Assembly: GCA_950097015.1 (NCBI GenBank)
Contig: CATNEN010000033.1
Span: 1,178,001 to 1,242,000, forward strand
DNA length: 64,000 nucleotides
Direction: 5' to 3'
Origin: Macrostomum hystrix
Lineage: Eukaryota > Platyhelminthes > Macrostomidae
Both the position numbers and the translations under genes were made by a program. Positions 61,640 through 64,000 of this stretch are shown here, in pieces (position 1 is the stretch's first letter; the number at the start of each line of letters is the position of its first letter). The notes beneath the pieces were generated by a model, which was not told where the DNA came from, did no database searches, and saw only the letters and a program-made list of their open reading frames with translations.

Positions 61640-62232
61640 GTACACAGCCTCGGAACTGACAGCTGTGCAAAGTGCCGGTACTGAAAACTGTACACAGTCT
61701 AGGTACAAACAATTGTACACAGTCTAGGTACTGACAGCTGTACACAGAGTTATTACTGACAGCTGTACACAGAGTTGGTACTGACAGCTGTACACAGAGT
61801 TGGTACTGACAGCTGTACACAGAGTTGGTACTGACAGCTGTACACAGAGTTGGTACTGACAGCTGTACACAGGGTTGGTACTGACAGCTGTACACAGGGT
61901 TGGTATTGACAGCTGTACACAGAGTTGGTACTGACAGCTGTACACAGAGTTGGTACTGACAGCTGTACACAGGGTTGGTACTGACAGCTGTACACAGAGT
62001 TGGTACTAACAGCTGTACACAGAGTTGGTACTGACAGCTGTACACAGAGTTGGTACTGACAGCTGTACACAGGGTTGTTACTGACAGCTGTACACAGAGT
62101 TGGTACTGACAGCTGTACACAGAGTTGGTACTAACAGCTGTACACAGAGTTGGTACTGACAGCTGTACACAGGGTTGGTACTGACAGCTGTACACAGAGT
62201 TGGTACTGACAGCTGTACACAGAGTTGGTACT
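61640..62232. repeat. 25-bp minisatellite, about 23 copies
   Basis: The unit is CTGACAGCTGTACACAGAGT followed by TGGTA. Each copy carries the palindrome CAGCTG and the near-palindrome TGTACA. Outer copies on the left are diverged. Confidence 0.97.
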
Positions 62233-62745
62233 AAGAGCTGAAAATTGACTGTAAGTCGCACAGATTCCATAGGCGAAGAGAGCGTCAAAGTTTCTAACAA
62301 CAAAAAGCTAGCTGAAAACGATATCCTTCTCGACTGATAAAGCCCAGTGACGGAGCGAGTGGTCTCAGAGTTGACCTGCATCTTCTTTGAGCTCGGCCGC
62401 ACAGCTGAGTCGGAAATGGGAGCGGGCTGAGTGTGTGAAGTCGGGCAGTCGGGGGATCTCCTGACACTCCCGCTGTGCATTTCCTAAGATGCAAATCAAG
62501 CGTGCCTGAAGCCCATTATGCAATCATTGCTGCTTACGGCTGGGCAGGTTCTTTTGGGGACGCCGGGGAAAGGGGATCTTTAACGAAAGTGGGAAGAGAG
62601 TTTGAGGCTGGCTAGATAGGAATGAGGATTGAAGGTGGGGAGGGTAAGTCTGCTGCTGCTGCTGCTCTCGGACTCGAGTTGCGTAATTGATAAACGAGGT
62701 CTTTCCACGTTTCGGGAGCTGCTTACCGACCTTCCCCTCCCCAGT

Positions 62746-62790
62746 TCCTTGGCCTACCGGCTCAAATCACTGGCGCTAGTGCGTGCGAGG
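62746..62790 (+). other. Possible 45-nt exon
   Basis: A CTTCCCCTCCCCAG acceptor and a GAG|GTGAGT donor enclose 15 open codons in phase 0 (FLGLPAQITGASACE). The preceding signal-peptide exon ends in phase 1, so a further exon would be needed between them. Confidence 0.3.
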
Positions 62791-62929
62791 TGAGTCTAAA
62801 AGCATGACAGATAATGAGACAACAGTAATAGAGACACGTCAGTGGCTGGTACAGATTAAGGAGCTAGATAGTGAAACAGAAGGGGCTTGAGTAAAACACA
62901 GAGAAAATTAATGCTCACATCTGAATAAT

Positions 62930-63112
62930 GGTGGACAGATGACTAGTGGCTGTGTGGGTAAAATGTGATGACGCAAATCGCATGACAAGCCCCCCAAGCC
63001 TTCTCTCCGCGGCTGCGGCACAAATGAATGTGGCCTCGCCGCGGAATCGAGTTCAGGGACCTTGGTGAGAGAGGCAGACGCGTTAGACCGCTCTGCCACT
63101 CACCCTCGGTGA
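62930..63112 (-). mobile_element. tRNA-Leu/Ser-like SINE
   Basis: On the minus strand from about 63108: GAGTGGCAGAGCGGTCTAAC (A box) and, about 35 bp on, CCTGAACTCGATTCCGC (B box), then a non-tRNA body. No closing acceptor stem is found, so a functional tRNA gene is unlikely. Confidence 0.55.
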
Positions 63113-63114
63113 AT

Positions 63115-63225
63115 AGAGGCGAGTAAATTTGGATAGAGGTGGATAGAGGTGGATAAAGGTGGATAAAGGTGGATAGAGATGGATAGAGGTGGATAGAGGT
63201 GGATAGAGGTTGATAGAGGTGGGTA
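63115..63225. repeat. 10-bp tandem repeat
   Basis: The unit is GTGGATAGAG with ATAAAG variants, about ten copies. It abuts the 5' end of the minus-strand SINE. Confidence 0.9.
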
Positions 63226-64000
63226 GAGGGTTTCGGATTTGGATCAGCTATCAGCCGCAGAAGTCCAACAATTCCCTCACATGACAAGGGTCAGTTTATC
63301 CAGTTCTTTGGGGATACTTTTGCCCTAGCCAAGTATCCCCGCTCCCAGTGCTTCACCTATTTGGACTCCAACGCAGTTCAGCAGGGGGGGGGCATGATTG
63401 CCTCCGCTATCCAGAAGTCAAGCGGCAGGCTCTCCTGGCCTGAAGATGAAAGCTGTGGCCCCGCCAGCAAATTGGATGAATTATCGATCCAATCTCTTTG
63501 TCGAGTGGCCCAGCAACCAAACCCGCCAGTCCCTGAGAGTTTGTTGCTGTCCGGAGTCATCTCACTGAGCAGGGTGGGGTGGGCGCTGAGGCAAAAATGA
63601 GATTATTCCCCTTCTCCCACTGATTACACACAAGAAAGTATACACACACACCGATTGAGCTGGGTGCATTCTGAAAGCTGGCGCCTCGCCCTGGTCCTTC
63701 TCTTTCACTCTGTCAGGGCGATCCTTCTGCGCCACTGAAATCTTCTTTCACGTTTGGGCCAGAAACAATCGATTCTTGCTGTGTCTAGCTAGCCTTGGCT
63801 TATTATTAATTAGATGGACCCTGGCGGGCACTGTTGTTCCTAAGGATGGTAATCCTGTCTCGCTCGCTTCTGCATTATATGAAGATTATATGGGTGTGAA
63901 AGGAGGTGGGGTTGGCTAACCAAAGGGAAGGGGGACAGGCGATCGATAACTAACGGCCGCTAGAGAGTGTACACTACCCGATAAGGCGAAAGACAGAGCA

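Larger units (their letters stand above)
60284..64000. other. Intron-like DNA to the right edge
   Basis: Contains a CT-rich array (60310-60735), a 25-bp array (61640-62232), a SINE-like element (62930-63112) and a 10-bp array (63115-63225). A 45-nt open segment at 62746-62790 lies between a strong acceptor and a GTGAGT donor, but its phase does not match the exon at 60175. An open frame at about 63250-63600 has no recognised domain. Confidence 0.4.

Overview
This is a stretch of animal nuclear genome. The genes are split by GT-AG introns, and they include Rho1/RhoA, a Venus kinase receptor, and an intermediate-filament protein with a lamin tail domain but no CaaX box (the protostome type). 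tRNA-derived SINEs are also present. Venus kinase receptors are absent from vertebrates, so a spiralian invertebrate fits best. A free-living flatworm or a mollusc/annelid-like animal is plausible, but I cannot name the species. The window is unusually rich in minisatellites.

Layout, left to right: a family-32 glycosyltransferase (minus strand, 278-1905); about 9.5 kb of mostly non-coding DNA with a 1.1-kb 29-bp array and some doubtful open frames near 9.4-10.4 kb; an inositol polyphosphate multikinase (plus, 11447-14464) with a 21-nt microexon and a hAT-like MITE; a 17-bp array; a complete RhoA orthologue (plus, 18087-19663, 193 aa) with repeats in both introns and downstream; about 8 kb of gene-poor, partly AT-rich DNA (20-28 kb) with two more arrays; a C2H2 zinc-finger gene (plus, 28129-35623) with a SINE in intron 3 and a 4.7-kb last intron; two long arrays (35.7-38.1 kb); a nine-exon Venus kinase receptor (plus, 38282-47357), five of whose introns are built largely of tandem arrays; a ten-exon intermediate-filament gene (plus, 49746-54981); and the first coding exon of a secreted or membrane protein (plus, 60175-60283) whose remainder lies in or beyond the right-hand part.

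The genes do not form a pathway cluster, although several act in signalling (receptor kinase, Rho GTPase, inositol phosphate kinase) or the cytoskeleton. The most unusual property is structural. Nearly every long intron and intergenic gap carries its own minisatellite family. Nine arrays between 35.7 and 54.5 kb share a repeat period of 21-23 bp while differing in sequence, and several have units that look like splice acceptors.

Two otherwise intact genes (zinc finger and Venus kinase receptor) each show a one-base frame discontinuity inside an exon. These may be assembly errors or real lesions. All exon models were assembled by eye from splice consensus, phase and protein-family resemblance.
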